A model generated the notes under the pieces. That model worked only from the letters and a program-made list of their open reading frames with translations. It was not told where the DNA came from and did not search any database. A stretch of DNA of 64,000 bases. Source: Prostheceraeus crozeri. Taxonomy: Eukaryota > Platyhelminthes > Polycladida > Euryleptidae. The DNA is taken from the NCBI GenBank assembly GCA_907163375.1, contig CAJQUW010007105.1, positions 1-64,000 on the forward strand. Reading direction: 5' to 3'. Position 1 is the first letter of the stretch. Each line of letters begins with the position of its first letter. Positions 47,160 through 59,539 of the stretch are shown here, piece after piece. The position numbers and the translations under genes are program-made.

Positions 47160-48030
47160 GAAATGTGTACAGAAGCTCTAAGCTGCAGCTCTAATTTTAT
47201 TGACCAATATTTCGGTTTCTTAACCAGCATTAGAATCAGATAGCATTACAAAGAAGGCCAAGTTAACTGGAGGGGAAATCTAAAATTCAAGAGTGTGATT
47301 CACAGAAGAACCAAGACATACATCTATGATGATGATATTATGGTTATAGAAATAAAAAGTTCCACAACACCTCCCTCTCCTCCCTTGAGTTTATTACTGG
47401 AAACAGAGATCTAATGAAAATTATCTCTCTAATTCTGACATTGGCAGTATCAATGTCTTTGGTCAACATAACATTAACATGGATTTTTGAGGGCAACAAT
47501 GTAGGAAAAGAGCGGGCAGCACTGCTATGAATGCACATGCAGATATATCAGATTTCAAAAATGTCTTTCAAATGCATAGATAGAAAAATCATCATTGCGG
47601 GATGCATTGTTGCCTTCCTTTTTCCACATTGTACCATAGCTCAATTGCGCACAACACTTTTTGTGTTTACTGAGTTGCTCTGACAGAGTTCTGGATGGTT
47701 TATATACTGATGACTTTGGTCAAGTAAGATGTTCTTTTACTCTGATATGTAGAGGTCTTATTGAAGATCCAACGTATGTGGCAAAGCACTTTCTGCACTG
47801 CTCTATTAATGACAGTTGATTTTATTGAGAGAATTACAGAGCTTAGAACTTCTTTACATTTTTCTCGTAATCCAATGAGAGGCAGATTGAAGTTTACGGC
47901 AATGCTTTCTCTGATTATGCAAAAAACACTCTGATGGATAATGAATGTGAAATCATACTTTAATGTGGCGAAAATGTTGGGTTGGCCACTATAAGAATGC
48001 TTACAAAATCTGGATGTGTCTCTCATTTTT
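47160..48030 (-). pseudogene. Penelope-like element: GIY-YIG endonuclease remnant and 3' end
   Basis: Read on the minus strand, 48026-47800 resembles the linker after a Penelope reverse transcriptase (RESIAVNFNLPLI, then KCKEVLSSVILSIKSTV). After a frame change, 47818-47740 gives QCRKCFATYVGSSIRPLHIR followed by VKEHL: the zinc-binding CxxC, the YVG half of GIY-YIG, and the Arg and EH of the nuclease. Downstream TLSEQLSKHKKCC matches the usual histidine/cysteine tail. Further on, CCGAAATATTGG and TCAATAAAATTAG (about 47218-47190) look like the common Penelope 3' region. The RT itself is not found upstream. Stops and shifts make this a dead fragment. Confidence 0.65.
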
Positions 48031-51000
48031 ACTGAAAATTTCTATCTGCTTCTCGTCGGATTTACATGCGTTTTTCTGTGATTCTGTCTGACAAGGAGAG
48101 GAACCAGGTAGAACTCAACAGACGCGCAAATTCGAAGTAGGCATAGGTTGTGTATCACCTTGCGAGAGTTTCATTTTCGGCCTCGTTCCCTGCAGATCTT
48201 ATAATTAGATGGACTATTATAAGATCTACCAACGAAGACGCTGGACGCCGAAGATATGTCCATTTAAGATTTTTACTTCATTATTAAATCGACAACCTTA
48301 AACTGGTTGGGGAGTTTTTGCTACACGTTTTGCTGAAGAATAACTATTAGACCTAATCCTTTTCGACAAAAATAGAAATACGACCAGTTCCAAGTCTTGA
48401 AAGGATCGAAGGATCACATTTATTGCTGTATGTTTTTTATGAACTCATTGACAATTGTTAAGTATGAAGAGTCTGTACTATGACTTTGGTAAGATAAACG
48501 CAGGTTGGGAAGAGAAAATCAGTACTCAAGACTTATTGCGATGCACATATATATGTTATAAAGACAGTTGGCTTTGCAGCCATTTCTTCTCATTGTTCAT
48601 TTTACTTCAGCTGATGCGCATAAACATTTGACTTAATTACATCGACAATCATATGATTTCCGGAGCTATTATTCTTCACATCAAAAATGATGGCAGAAAA
48701 TTAGGAAGTAATGTTTTGTTAACTTTGCTGAAGAATTAACGATCGGATATTGCCAATCAAGTTTGTCCATGATTTTGGTCCGTCAATTGGTTCAGACGGT
48801 TTTGATAATGTCTTCCATTGCGCTAATGGTAATGATTATGAATCTCTTTCATTTGATGTCCGACTAATTTTTGTTCTTCCAATTATATCTAATTCAAATG
48901 GAGATGGTCAAATGAACTCTGTAGAATATCAATGTAAAAGTCAAGTATTTTTTATGTATCCCATGCACACCAGCGTTTTAGATGTTGCATGTTTTTACCA
49001 GCAATGACTCAGTCTCGCATCTGAAAGTAGCATCAGAGATCCGATTGATTCCCATACTACTCCTTGGCTTCTTAGTGAGTAGTGGTGGCAATAGATAAAT
49101 TTCCTCAACTGTCAAAGATAAACAACGATAAGCAATTAATGCGTGACAATATCTCTATCGAAAAAGGAATATTATTTGATTTTGACGACTTTGATTGATG
49201 CCCAAATTCAATACCCTGATTCAATTAACCGATTGATTCGATGAAATGATTTTTTAAGATGATTACCTGTGCAACATGTGCGGCTGATCTACAACTTTTG
49301 GCTAAGCTTATCGTTTGGATTCACTTTGTTGACATAATCTTACTAGGCTGTGTACGATGAATCTTTGTCTGAAATACTAGTAACAAAGGATAACGAACTG
49401 CTTCGAACTTTGGTCAGCATTTTGAAGGAAACTTTCGCTACAGAGATGGCAGTTCCTAACCTTCGAAAGCATGGAAACATATGTATAATCGCAGGGTATT
49501 CATAATTTATAGTGATCGATAGCACAAACTCTCACTGACTCGATTTCTGCACAAATTATTCAAATATCTTCTTATGCGAGGCACGAATCATTCAATTATT
49601 AACTCAATTTATGAAACATCGATGAAAAACCCTACGATAAAAACGAATTTGCTATCCGTTTTGCCATCCCTCTGTAGTTATCACAATGTACAAAGATTTG
49701 ACAAGTGGTGAACTCCAAAATGCAATTTTCCGTGACTTTAAACTGTGACGAGGTTCGACGTATGTTAAACTAAAAATTCAAAAGGGAACCGCCACCAGCT
49801 TGAACCTTGAGGGACTGGGAGTCTCGACCACGGCAGGACCAGATCTTCCCTTCCACGATCTCATGCAGATGATCCAATCTACCCGACGATTACTTGAAGA
49901 AATAGATAATGAAAAAACGAACACTGCTTCGCAATGCCAACCATCCCTAGAGTATGACTTATCATTAGAATGTGTGATCTTATAGAAGGTTGGCTTCGAC
50001 TATGGATACAAAAAGTTACGGCGATTATATCCTGACACTGTCTAATATTTTCTATAGCAATTAAGTCACTTTCCAGCGACTCAGTGAATCGCCACAACAG
50101 CTTTTACATAAACAAGAATCCGTTAAAGGATTTTATTAGAAAGTATAGAAGTTATTGAAAAGTGTTGCCACTCTTTCGTTAAACGCTGCAACTAGTGTGT
50201 GGCCGCAGATGGGCATTTTTTTAGCAGCCTGTTATATGCTTTGAATTTCTTTGTTGTATTTCAAATGAAGCTTTTATTGGTCATTTTTGGTATTGACAAT
50301 ATTTTTGGTATTAACGACAATTCTAGTTCTTAAAATAATCATCCGCTTGATCAACGTGAATATCCTGTTATTATAGTTATGAGTTGCATGAGTACACTTG
50401 ATCTTGATGACAAAAATGATAAGAAATATTCTTCAATGGAAAGCTGATCAAATGTTTTGTTTATGACATGGATGACAACGAATCAAATCAGATAAATAAA
50501 CAATGAAGTGATGTATTTGCGAAATGGCTCATTGTCAATGTATTATGATGAAGTGTAGTCATTTCATTGGCAGAGATTTATGATTATGGCAGATGTATGC
50601 GACATTTTATCAGAGAGGGCATTCAATTTATTGCAAGAATGATATTTCGATGAAGATGTCCTAAATAAATCGAGCAGAGCTACACTGCTTCACCTGTGAA
50701 AGTTCTACTCATCATATTTTTCTGAAGAAATGCCTGTTGGTGGTACGAGAAACTCATGTGAATTTCATGGAAAATGGATTAGGGACCTTATAGAATATAG
50801 AAATTATCGCTAGTTAAAACTTTTAGATGACGTTGGCGAGACATAAAGTTAGGACAGAAACCGTCCAAATACGTATCAAAGTGTAATTATAATAAATTAT
50901 TATACACTAGCAGAGGCAGTTGCAAATAATTTTAAACCGATAGTTATTCTGCTTGGTGATCAAAAAGCGGATAACGACCTACGACGTACAAGTGGCTTTC

Positions 51001-51410
51001 ATGTATATACAGTGCATAGTGAAAGATTTTATCATTTGACGCACATTTTAAAGCTAGCAATAGGAAAATATAGGAAAGCAATAGGAAAACGCCTGTTCAA
51101 AAACACTGAATAGAGCATTCCTCTATTAAATTTGGCGATAGTGTCTCAATAAGGAAAATGACTATTTGTAATTTTAATTGAGAATAGCAGTCATGTGTCA
51201 AGAAACCCGTTTTTTCGCAGCCTTTGATCTACAACCTTGTTTTTCAACCTTTGATTTAAGGAGATCTTTCAACTTTTCATTAATGGTCATCTTTTTCGTC
51301 TAGTAATAATAAAAATAGCAAAATAATCAGACATGGTTGTTGTAAAGAATAATCAGAAACATAATCTCACATTTTCTGCTGAGATTCACCACACTGCATT
51401 GCATTACAAG
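48031..51410. other. Long gene-free stretch
   Basis: No assignable gene. Frames at 48750-49007, 49800-49985 and around 50580-50810 (plus strand) are short, interrupted and without known domains. Confidence 0.35.
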
Positions 51411-52278
51411 CAGAGCTGGGCATCGAGGAAGTTAAATCAGCGATTCCACGATCGCGATAGTGGAATAAATTTTGACTTTTAGTCCGCAATTGCGGATTGA
51501 ATTCAGATTTAAGTCCACGATTCCGCGATTTTGATTGAAAATGTCAGAAATGTTGAAGACAATTTAGTCCATACAATTTTAAAATTTACAAATTTAAAAA
51601 CATCTCTGCAATTTTTCTTCAATTACCTATTAAATGAATTGCTTTATTTAGCGGTAAGCTAAATCTTCGGTAGCCACAGCAAAGCTTAAATTCCACTGTG
51701 CTTTTTAAAGGACAACGTGCATAGTATTTGTATCCGAATCATTATCTATGTAGGTACACATGGGCCTAAGGCCGCTGTCACACAGGAAAAGGCGTCTTCC
51801 ATTTTTCATCTTCTATTTGGGATTTCCCTTTAATTGCATCTAGAAAAGAATACAACCTATCACACAGAAAAAGTCATAAGGCGTCGTCCATCGGACATAA
51901 GGCATGAAATTATGCGGTTGATCAAGTTCATTTCCATCAGTCGCAAGACTGTTCTAAAAATAGAACAACGTGAAGTGGCGTCTGAGTGAAGATATAGGAA
52001 ACTGTGATTTGCAAAGAGAAGCAGTGTATCAGAAAACAGCCTTTGTTTACAATGTTGAACGAGGACGAGGATCAAGACAGTAGTGATAGCAACGGTAGCG
52101 AAAAATAGCTCTGACTGTATCGGAAATTTATTTCCCCAGTGTGACTGCAGTAGGTGGAAAATGGACGATGGAAGCTGGAAGACGTCAGATGAAAATCGTC
52201 TCATCACGCCTTATGGTAGACGCCTTATTAAGAATGTGCAAAAAGGCCCATGATGTTTGGATCGCATGCCCAGCTCTG
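51411..52278. mobile_element. Non-autonomous hAT element (MITE)
   Basis: Begins CAGAGCTGGGCAT and ends ATGCCCAGCTCTG, a 13-bp perfect terminal inverted repeat of hAT type. Flanking 8-mers ATTACAAG and ATGATAAA match only 5 of 8, so the duplication has decayed or the right flank is altered. The interior has no transposase. It contains inverted copies of a CTGTCACACAGG / GGAAGACG motif (51770-51790 against about 52130-52185, plus a direct copy near 51860), which may mark a second nested element. Confidence 0.7.
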
Positions 52279-53946
52279 ATGATAAATTAAGTAATGCAAT
52301 TTACGTTTGGCAAACAAAAAAAACTAGCATGTTAATCGAAATTTTGTCTTCTCCAATGCCTGCTTTGAAAGATGTAAACCTGAACTATGGCAGAGTTGAG
52401 GTGTTTTGATGCATAAATCTTTTAAGTCTAATCAATTAAATGACTAATTTCTTTGCTATACCTGTGCATTTGAAAAGACAGACATTTATAAATAAGGCTT
52501 GCTAAATTCTCAAGCGTTTGATCTGATAAGACATTGCAATACAATTGAGGAAAGATCCTGAACTAAAAGATTGTCAAATCATTGAATTTTGAATATTTAA
52601 ACAGTTTTGCTGAAAACTGCTAGGGCCATCATTCACCTAACACTATCAGAAGTAATTTAAATAAACTTTTACTCTCAAGAAAAGAACAAAAGTTGTCGCG
52701 ATTGCATTGTGTAATTAATGTGCACGCTAATTTAGAATTTCTAAATCAAACCGACACTGGTTTAAATATTGCTACCAATTGTTCATATCTCCAATTGCTC
52801 CTGCGACATGTTTGGCATATCCCAATATTGTGTGAACTGTTACTAAAAATGGATTATTATCTTCAATGGATTATGTGTACAATGGAATGGAAAATATCGC
52901 AATTATTGATGGATAAATAAGCAGTTTCCTATTTTGGAACTAGATGATAACAGTTGCTGTTTCATCTACAGCATATGATTGATACAATTACAAGTGAATT
53001 ATTGAGCGATACACAACACTGCGGAAACAATCGATGTAGACCGAATTGACTCGTAGCTTCATTCATCATTCAAACATGTTTGACACCCCATAGTTTCGAT
53101 TAATGTACTATTAAGGCTCAAATTCGTTAAATTGGAACAAATAATGTCACAAACAAATGACTTCGTCAGTGACATGTATTGCCAATGATCTATTACATAA
53201 ATGCACTCTGCACCAGCAAATATTCAATTAATTATGCACTTCACTTCAAATATTTTGTCCACTGGCGTAAATTCAGGTTATAAACAAATCATCTAAAAGA
53301 TATTTCTGTCAATTTGATGTTGAGCATAACTACATGCACTTGCATCTAAATTATATATAATTAGTTCACCAATACCGGAGCAGGATTGTCTCTCAGCTTC
53401 GGCATCGATATTGGCTCTCTCTCACACACACACATTCACTTACGATTTTCAAAGTTCAAAATTCAAAAATGCTTTAACTTTATGAGTGTAGACGCATTTT
53501 GTTGACTCTAATCAAAATAGATCAGAATATTCCTTAAAAATTGATTAGGGTCAAAGAAATGCATCGGCACTCATGAAGTTATTCATTTTTCATTTGGGAT
53601 TCAAGTGTTGGGACTTTAGTTTTTGACGTCATTCTCTATCCATGCTCGTCATACGCTATTAGCAAGCTTCTGTACCGGTGGTATTGACTAGTATAAAACC
53701 GATAGGCCATTGCTCATGTCCATGTATCCATTGATATCTTGTAACCCCTTAGCTAAAGTCCATTGACATTTTGTATCATACTTGCCGATGTCTATGTGTC
53801 CCATTGAAGCATTGTATGGTGTCGTCGATTTCTATGATGTGTCCATAGCTTTTGTAACAATTTGAAATTCATACCGTTCATGACAATCATAAACAAGGAA
53901 AATTGTGAATTCAATGCACAAAACTGAAAGCATAGAATTAACTGCA
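52279..53946. other. Gene-free stretch
   Basis: A CT/CA microsatellite (53415-53432) and diverged ATGTCCATGTATCCATTGA-like repeats (53690-53840). No gene recognised. Confidence 0.4.
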
Positions 53947-54700
53947 TGATTACGAATAATCAAGAGACATGTACATACCTTTCTGCAGAAGAACTTGAAG
54001 AGCTAAAAAGCTCACGAATTCTCCCAAACACGCTAAATAAGACTAAATGGATGTGGAAGTGAATACTTTGAGAAATGGAGATGTGGATGGAGATTTCAGA
54101 TAGACAATGCAGCAAAAGTATTGAAAACTCCCGAAGATTTCACCAAAGAAGATCTAAATATATGTGTCCAATGTTTTCTAGCAGAAATCCGTAAGGCTAA
54201 TGGGGAAAAAATATCCCCCAGAAGCACAAAAAGGAATTGTTTCCAATTTCATTTTCGAAATAGTTTCAGAAGAAACTGGTCCGTTTTCTTAGATGCTGAA
54301 TTCACTGTAGCCAGAAAAGTTTTAGAGGCAATGATGAAGAAGTCGACAAAGGATGGAAATGCGAAACCGAAAATATGAGCAAGATCAAGTACAGTTTTGA
54401 AGAAGATGAGAAGTTGGGGGGAAAATGGGCTTTTGGTTCATCAACTGGACAACATGGTATGGCAAAGTCGAAGGCCATTTCATTTGACCCCATTTAAAAA
54501 TCCCAATTTTGGTACAAAGCCTCACCCTATGGGAGTTCATTCTATAGAGTCTTGCATTCAGAGAATCATGCTGCCTATAAATTCAAAGGACTTTGTTTCT
54601 AACACAAGTGTACGCAGAACTGCAAAAAATAATGATGAAAAAAAAGTGGCATACCAAGAGAAGTAATTGAAAAAAAGACTGGTCGTATTAGCGAAAGAGC
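53947..54700 (+). pseudogene. Second Crypton/DUF3504-like recombinase remnant
   Basis: Pieces in order: LSAEELEELKSSRILPNTLN (the usual start, ...NTxKxTxWA...), then the open part from 54121 with KTPEDFTKEDLNICVQCFL, AEIRKANGEKISPRSTKRN and FLDAEFTVARKVLEAMMKK, matching the N-terminal region of KIAA1958/ZMYM-like Crypton-derived proteins (FxxEvRKxDGexYpPxSL...LdaxMKeL). After a frame change, KLGGKWAFGS and ENHAAYKFKGL correspond to the start of the catalytic domain. The Arg-His-Arg-Tyr residues are not recognisable. Clearly a different subfamily from 43074-44130, and more decayed. Confidence 0.65.
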
Positions 54701-55900
54701 TGACATGGCATAGGCCTACGTGGAAGAGGAGGTATATATAAGAAGGAGATGCATCTTGCATTGACCAAATGGAACCAATGAGTTACCACAGATCCCATTT
54801 AGCTCTCTTGCCACAATTTGCACTCTTTAGGAGAATGCATGCAGTGCTATAAATGTTTGTAAATCTCGCTACAGACGACTACCTATTCCCCGTAAGAAGG
54901 CTTCACTCCAGAAAGATAGCCCACCGGACAGTCTGTTACTGTTTGAGGAAACTATCGTGCTAGAATGCATTATTGGATAAGAAGGTCGCGGATGCGGTCT
55001 AATTGTTTGATATTGCACATTCATGATCAAGTCAATTCACTTGATGAAGAGTGTGAAAACACCTTCAGCAATCAATGATCTATATGAAGATCGAGAGAGA
55101 AGAAGTAATCGAACAATATACTGCCTCATGGGAGTGGATTAGCGCTACCCCTCTTCAACACTAAGAACAAATGGTAGAGTCATCGAGTCATGAGATTATG
55201 GTGGGAGCGAGCCAGAACACTTTGGTGGGAAACTGTCCTGATTCAGCCGAAAACTAAACTACTGAACATTTATTGGCATGCCAAGAACGATCCGATAACG
55301 CCCAGTGTTCGATGACTCTTTGTTATGGACTTTGGCAAAGACCGAATAGAATGAACTAACTATTCGAAGAATATTTAATCAAGAATATACTAACACCATA
55401 ACATTGACATGACCAAGCATATCCTAAACACAATGAGTCCCTTTCGCTCAGGTAATAGTCAAGTGTTTCGAAATCCACAATGGCAGCTGGGATGGCCTCC
55501 CTTACTCCATCGATAGAAGTGTAAGCACAATGTGGCGTTACTTTGAATCGTAGCATGATTCTTTTTCGGAAAAACAAGAATGATATGCCAAATAATTTAA
55601 GCACAAGAAACAATGTACCGTAGAAGTTTTGAAATGCACTGCAAACCCTCTTGATATGCTCCACCATTCTAGTTTTGACAAAGTCCTCAACAAATTATAT
55701 ATTCTCTGGATTTCCGCTCTGCTCCTCGACACAATTCACATGGATAACAAAACACATTTCATAATTCTTTTTAGATCTTCTCAAATGTAGTCAGCTTTGC
55801 AGTTAGCGACACCATTTTATATAAAATCAATATAAAATTTTGCGTAATTTGTTTCAAAAAGAAAAACCGTCTCTCCCTTTGTTTCGACACGTAGTGTTTA
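54701..55900. other. Spacer with unassigned frames
   Basis: The minus-strand frame at 55356-55667 (103 codons) has hydrophobic stretches but no recognised domain. May contain decayed sequence of the preceding recombinase element. Confidence 0.35.
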
Positions 55901-56047
55901 TTTGATAAAGAGAATAAAATTCCTTTGATAAAGAGAATAAAATCCCGACACGTTTCGTCCTGTGGACAGTGTCAAGGGTGCTGGCGGTTCTTGTGAGATT
56001 ACAAGAGTTATATACTGCCTGCTGTGTAATGGGAACTCATCAGATTA
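55901..56047 (-). mobile_element. Penelope-associated repeat with hammerhead-like motif
   Basis: A 23-bp unit (TTTGATAAAGAGAATAAAAT plus TCC) is tandemly repeated at 55901-55946. It is followed by GACAC (55947-55951) paired with GTGTC (55969-55973), enclosing, on the minus strand, GTCC-ACA-GGAC then GAAAC. The minus-strand text GACACTGTCCACAGGACGAA is common near Penelope-like elements, whose terminal repeats carry hammerhead ribozymes. Further up on the minus strand CTGATGAG (56043-56036) supplies the other half of a hammerhead core, but about 85 bases away. A complete ribozyme is not proved. Confidence 0.45.
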
Positions 56048-56451
56048 GTTCATGACGACGGTTTATTTTTGGCATGTTCAACGCAATACAGCGTGCTTCG
56101 GCCATCTTAGTTGTAATCGCTGTTCTTTGCTTATCCATGATGGCAGTTGAAATTATTAATGGTAGTATTTTGTGTATTTTATGTACTTCGATTGGCTGCA
56201 GCTTCCGAATGACCATTTGTCATTTGTATAAGAAACTTTTTTTCAAAAAGATACATGCTGATTTTTCTATTATCATTGTTAATTAATTCAGACATGTGTC
56301 AATTACTCATGAAAAGTAATTTATTACAATTATTAGTTACATATCTATCAATGTTGTTTATCATCTATCAATATCTATCAATGTTTTCATATCAATTCTG
56401 TTTAACCTTGTAATTGGTCAACTAAATCCCCTTTATCAAACGACCTCAATC

Positions 56452-57155
56452 ATCAGATTCGTGGAGGACTGCACATTAATAGTGCCTCAATTCAAAAACA
56501 ATTTGGATTCCACGTCCTAGGACACAAGAATATCTTGAATTGGTCGCTGGAAGCTGGTCTTAAGTTGAATTTCAAGAAATGCAAGTTCCTTTGGATACCC
56601 AGATCAAGGAATTATCAACCGGCTTTGATACCGGAAATCGCCGCTGTGACTGATCTTAAGATCCTTGGCGTTCATCTCAGTGATGATTTGAAGTGGGACT
56701 AGCAAACTGAATTCATAATTCGATGTGAGTCTCGGCGCTTATATGCTCTTCGTTCTTTAAAGCCATTTCTTGCACGGTCTCAATTGATGCAAGTCTACGA
56801 GTATAACGGTTTAATTCGTTCTGTGATTGAGCATTGTTCGCCTGTGTTCATTAGACTGTCCTCACATAACGAGTATCTTTTAGAAAAGTTACAGAGATGG
56901 GCATATTTCATAATATGTGTCGATTATTCCTTTCCTTGTGGTTCATTCCAAAACCTACACCAGAGACGTGAATCTGCAACTTTGAAACTTTTCTTTAAAA
57001 TTTTTGATTATCGAAATCATCCGTTGCATTCACTGTGTCCTTTAATATCTTCTGTATCCAGCAAGGTTTTGCAGCCATCGTGTCAAACATCTCGTAGAAG
57101 GAACTCCTTTTTTCCGAGAGCAGTCATCATTTTGAACAATGCTTTCGTTGATTGA
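56452..57155 (+). pseudogene. CR1/Jockey-like LINE reverse transcriptase C-terminal half
   Basis: Starts in the catalytic loop as IRFVEDCTLIVPQ (degenerate form of KYADDxTxxxP, the first Asp replaced by Glu), shifts frame to NWSLEAGLKLNFKKCK and TDLKILGVHLSDDLKWD, meets a stop (TAG at 56700), then continues as SRRLYALRSL, IEHCSPVFIRLSSHNEYLLE and LQRWAYFIICVDY, ending in a region like ...RRNSFFPRAVIILNN before the stop at about 57155. These blocks match the thumb and tail of the LINE at 13303-15725 in order. The copy is 5'-truncated, as usual for LINE insertions, and inactive. Confidence 0.85.
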
Positions 57156-59539
57156 TTTTCTTTCTGACTTTTACAGAACAGCATGTATCTTGACTCCATA
57201 TCTTAATCATGCCGGAAATGTACTCCGAAACTGCATTGATTCCCATTTTTTCTTGAAAAATGTGTATGATTTATTATTATGATATGATTTATTAATGTCA
57301 TTGATTACAGTTACAAATTTTCTCCTTTTTTGTTCAATTTCACTTGAATTACTTTGCAAAAGGCTTAGATAATTGTTGTTGCTACACTGTTGTAGAAGAA
57401 ATTGCTTGTCCCTTTCTGAAAGAGGGAAATTAAACTGAAGTCGTTTTCTGATTTGTATTTTCCAGTCAGCAAGCTTCTTTCAGTAAAAATTTATGAACAA
57501 AATTGCTAGCATGTGTGTACCCGGTACACCTCCAAGTATGGTAACGCCTAATCGGCGTGAAGAGCAAAATAATTTAGACTGCGTGCTAAATGAATATTTA
57601 ACAGCGCTGACTGTTGAGTAATTGCAGTAATTTTTCAATTGCATGGCTAAAAATAAAATCGATTACAATTACAAAATACTCATCAGAATATGTAATAGAA
57701 TTCAATAGCCAAATGTACTTATTGTAATTGCAATTACAATTACGACGCAAGTATTATTTTTCAAAATGATTTTAATTATGCTTTGATGAAATATAAATAT
57801 ATTTTAGAAAATGTACCTATGCAACTCCGTTACGAGCTAGCAATGCGTATTTACAGACAATTTAAATAAAGACACGAAATAGACATGGGTCTTTACACTT
57901 TCTTCGTATGTAAGAAGACCACATCATTCGAATCCTTCGAATACACAGCTTTAATTATGACGCAATCGCCATGAAGTGTAATTATTCTCGATTATAATAA
58001 CCACGGCATGGTGTTCAAAGTAAACCTGTCCTTTTAGTTCTTTTATCAGTATGAATCAAATTTCTTGGGAATCTGTCTCCCATGCTCGTTCTTCATCAAA
58101 CTGGATGAATAACTTTGATCATTCCAAATGAGTTGCAAAAAAGTTTCTTCCAAGATCTGAAACATTGTCGGAGATTCGCAGACTTCACGCTACCTTTTGT
58201 GAGGTTGTGAGTAAACATTAGAGGAGCCGCTTGAATTATCGCGATTGATCATTTACCAATGCTCAGTTCAATTTGACGTGAGATTTTGTAAAATATTTCA
58301 ATCATTAAATTGATACACGCTCCAATGTCTGCGATTTTAATGCTACAACGCAGCCACCAAATTTATGAGTAGTAATTGCCACTACTCCCTGATGATTCTA
58401 AAGCTAATGTTGCACTTCCTCTTTCCATGATACGGCGGTAGCAATTTCATTGATGAATTTAGTTCATTCCAAAAATTAAAGGCCACCTCCATTTTACTCA
58501 TAATTTCCAACTGTTTCATTATAAGAGTAGGATGCACTGTGATCAAATTTGACTCTCTTGGGAATAATTTCCTGACATCAAAGGAATTTTAATTTATGCG
58601 CAAAATATGAATCAGAAATGAGTCAGCTGAGAGCGTGACTTTGTGCTCAATGAAAATAGTAACATGCAACACTGTTTAAATAGCTTTCTATATTCGAACC
58701 ATTTTTTACACGTTGATCCTACTTCGTCACACTCAGGGATGGAAGCGAGCCGTGACCTGATAAGCTCGGTGAACAATCGGGCTCAGATTAATTTTGTCTG
58801 AAATCAAAAATTGTTTTCATCACATAATCGCTTGAATTCTCTTCGTCAATTCATGTAGCGGCTTTTGAGATAATTCTTGACCAATGAGACGACTTAAATA
58901 TCGGAATAGTACGGTAAAATAAGTCGCAAATAAAGTTAGATATAAAACAGTCAACCCGCTATTGTAAAATGCGCCTAAAATAATGAACATATATAATGTG
59001 CATGTGTTGAAAAAATCCATTTATGAATGTTATAAAATGAAGGAAAGGAGAACATTTTAAGATGAAAATTATCATTGATATTAGAACACGCAACATGACG
59101 TTAAAAGATCGAGTTACTTGCTTTAATATTAAGTTTCATCTAGACATCATCTTAGAATTATGCACTTTCTCTTTATTATTAAGCACATTATATTATATTA
59201 TGTACACAATATAAACGGGTAATCGGATCAAGACACGACACGATCAAAAAATTTCGAAGGATCCAGGAAACGGAAGATGCCAAAGTTAAACAACTACCCT
59301 AGTGGAGAATCCTGTAAATAATTAGGTAATTAAAAGTCATGAACGAATGAATATAAATTAATACTAACAACATAGAGCAACCTACTCCAGTATAGAGTAG
59401 GCACATAAATACGTATAAAGGCTAGTCGACTCAACTGAAGACGGTAAAGGAAATAAATTAATACTTATAAACGATTTTATTTTATCATATAAGAACTGAA
59501 ATAAGAGTTCGTCATGGACCTGGCGAGAAGCTAACTAAA
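57156..59539. other. Gene-free stretch with TAATTGCAATTAC repeats
   Basis: The first 150 bases are probably the 3' untranslated part of the preceding LINE fragment. GTGTACCCGGTACAC (57517-57531) and ACGCCTAATCGGCGT are small palindromes. From 57620 to 57745 there are several ATTGCAATTACAATTAC-type units. Elsewhere no gene recognised; a CAGGGATGG at 58734 resembles a hAT end without a partner. Confidence 0.4.

Noticed and set aside
51768-52215. A PIF/Harbinger-type element nested in the hAT MITE (GGCCGCTGTCACACAGG start)
   Set aside because: Inverted motifs exist, but the ends do not align into a consistent TIR and the 3-bp flanks (TAA and TTA) are not direct repeats.
58734-58760. CAGGGATGGAAGCGAGC as a hAT terminus
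   Set aside because: No complementary right end or 8-bp duplication could be paired with it.
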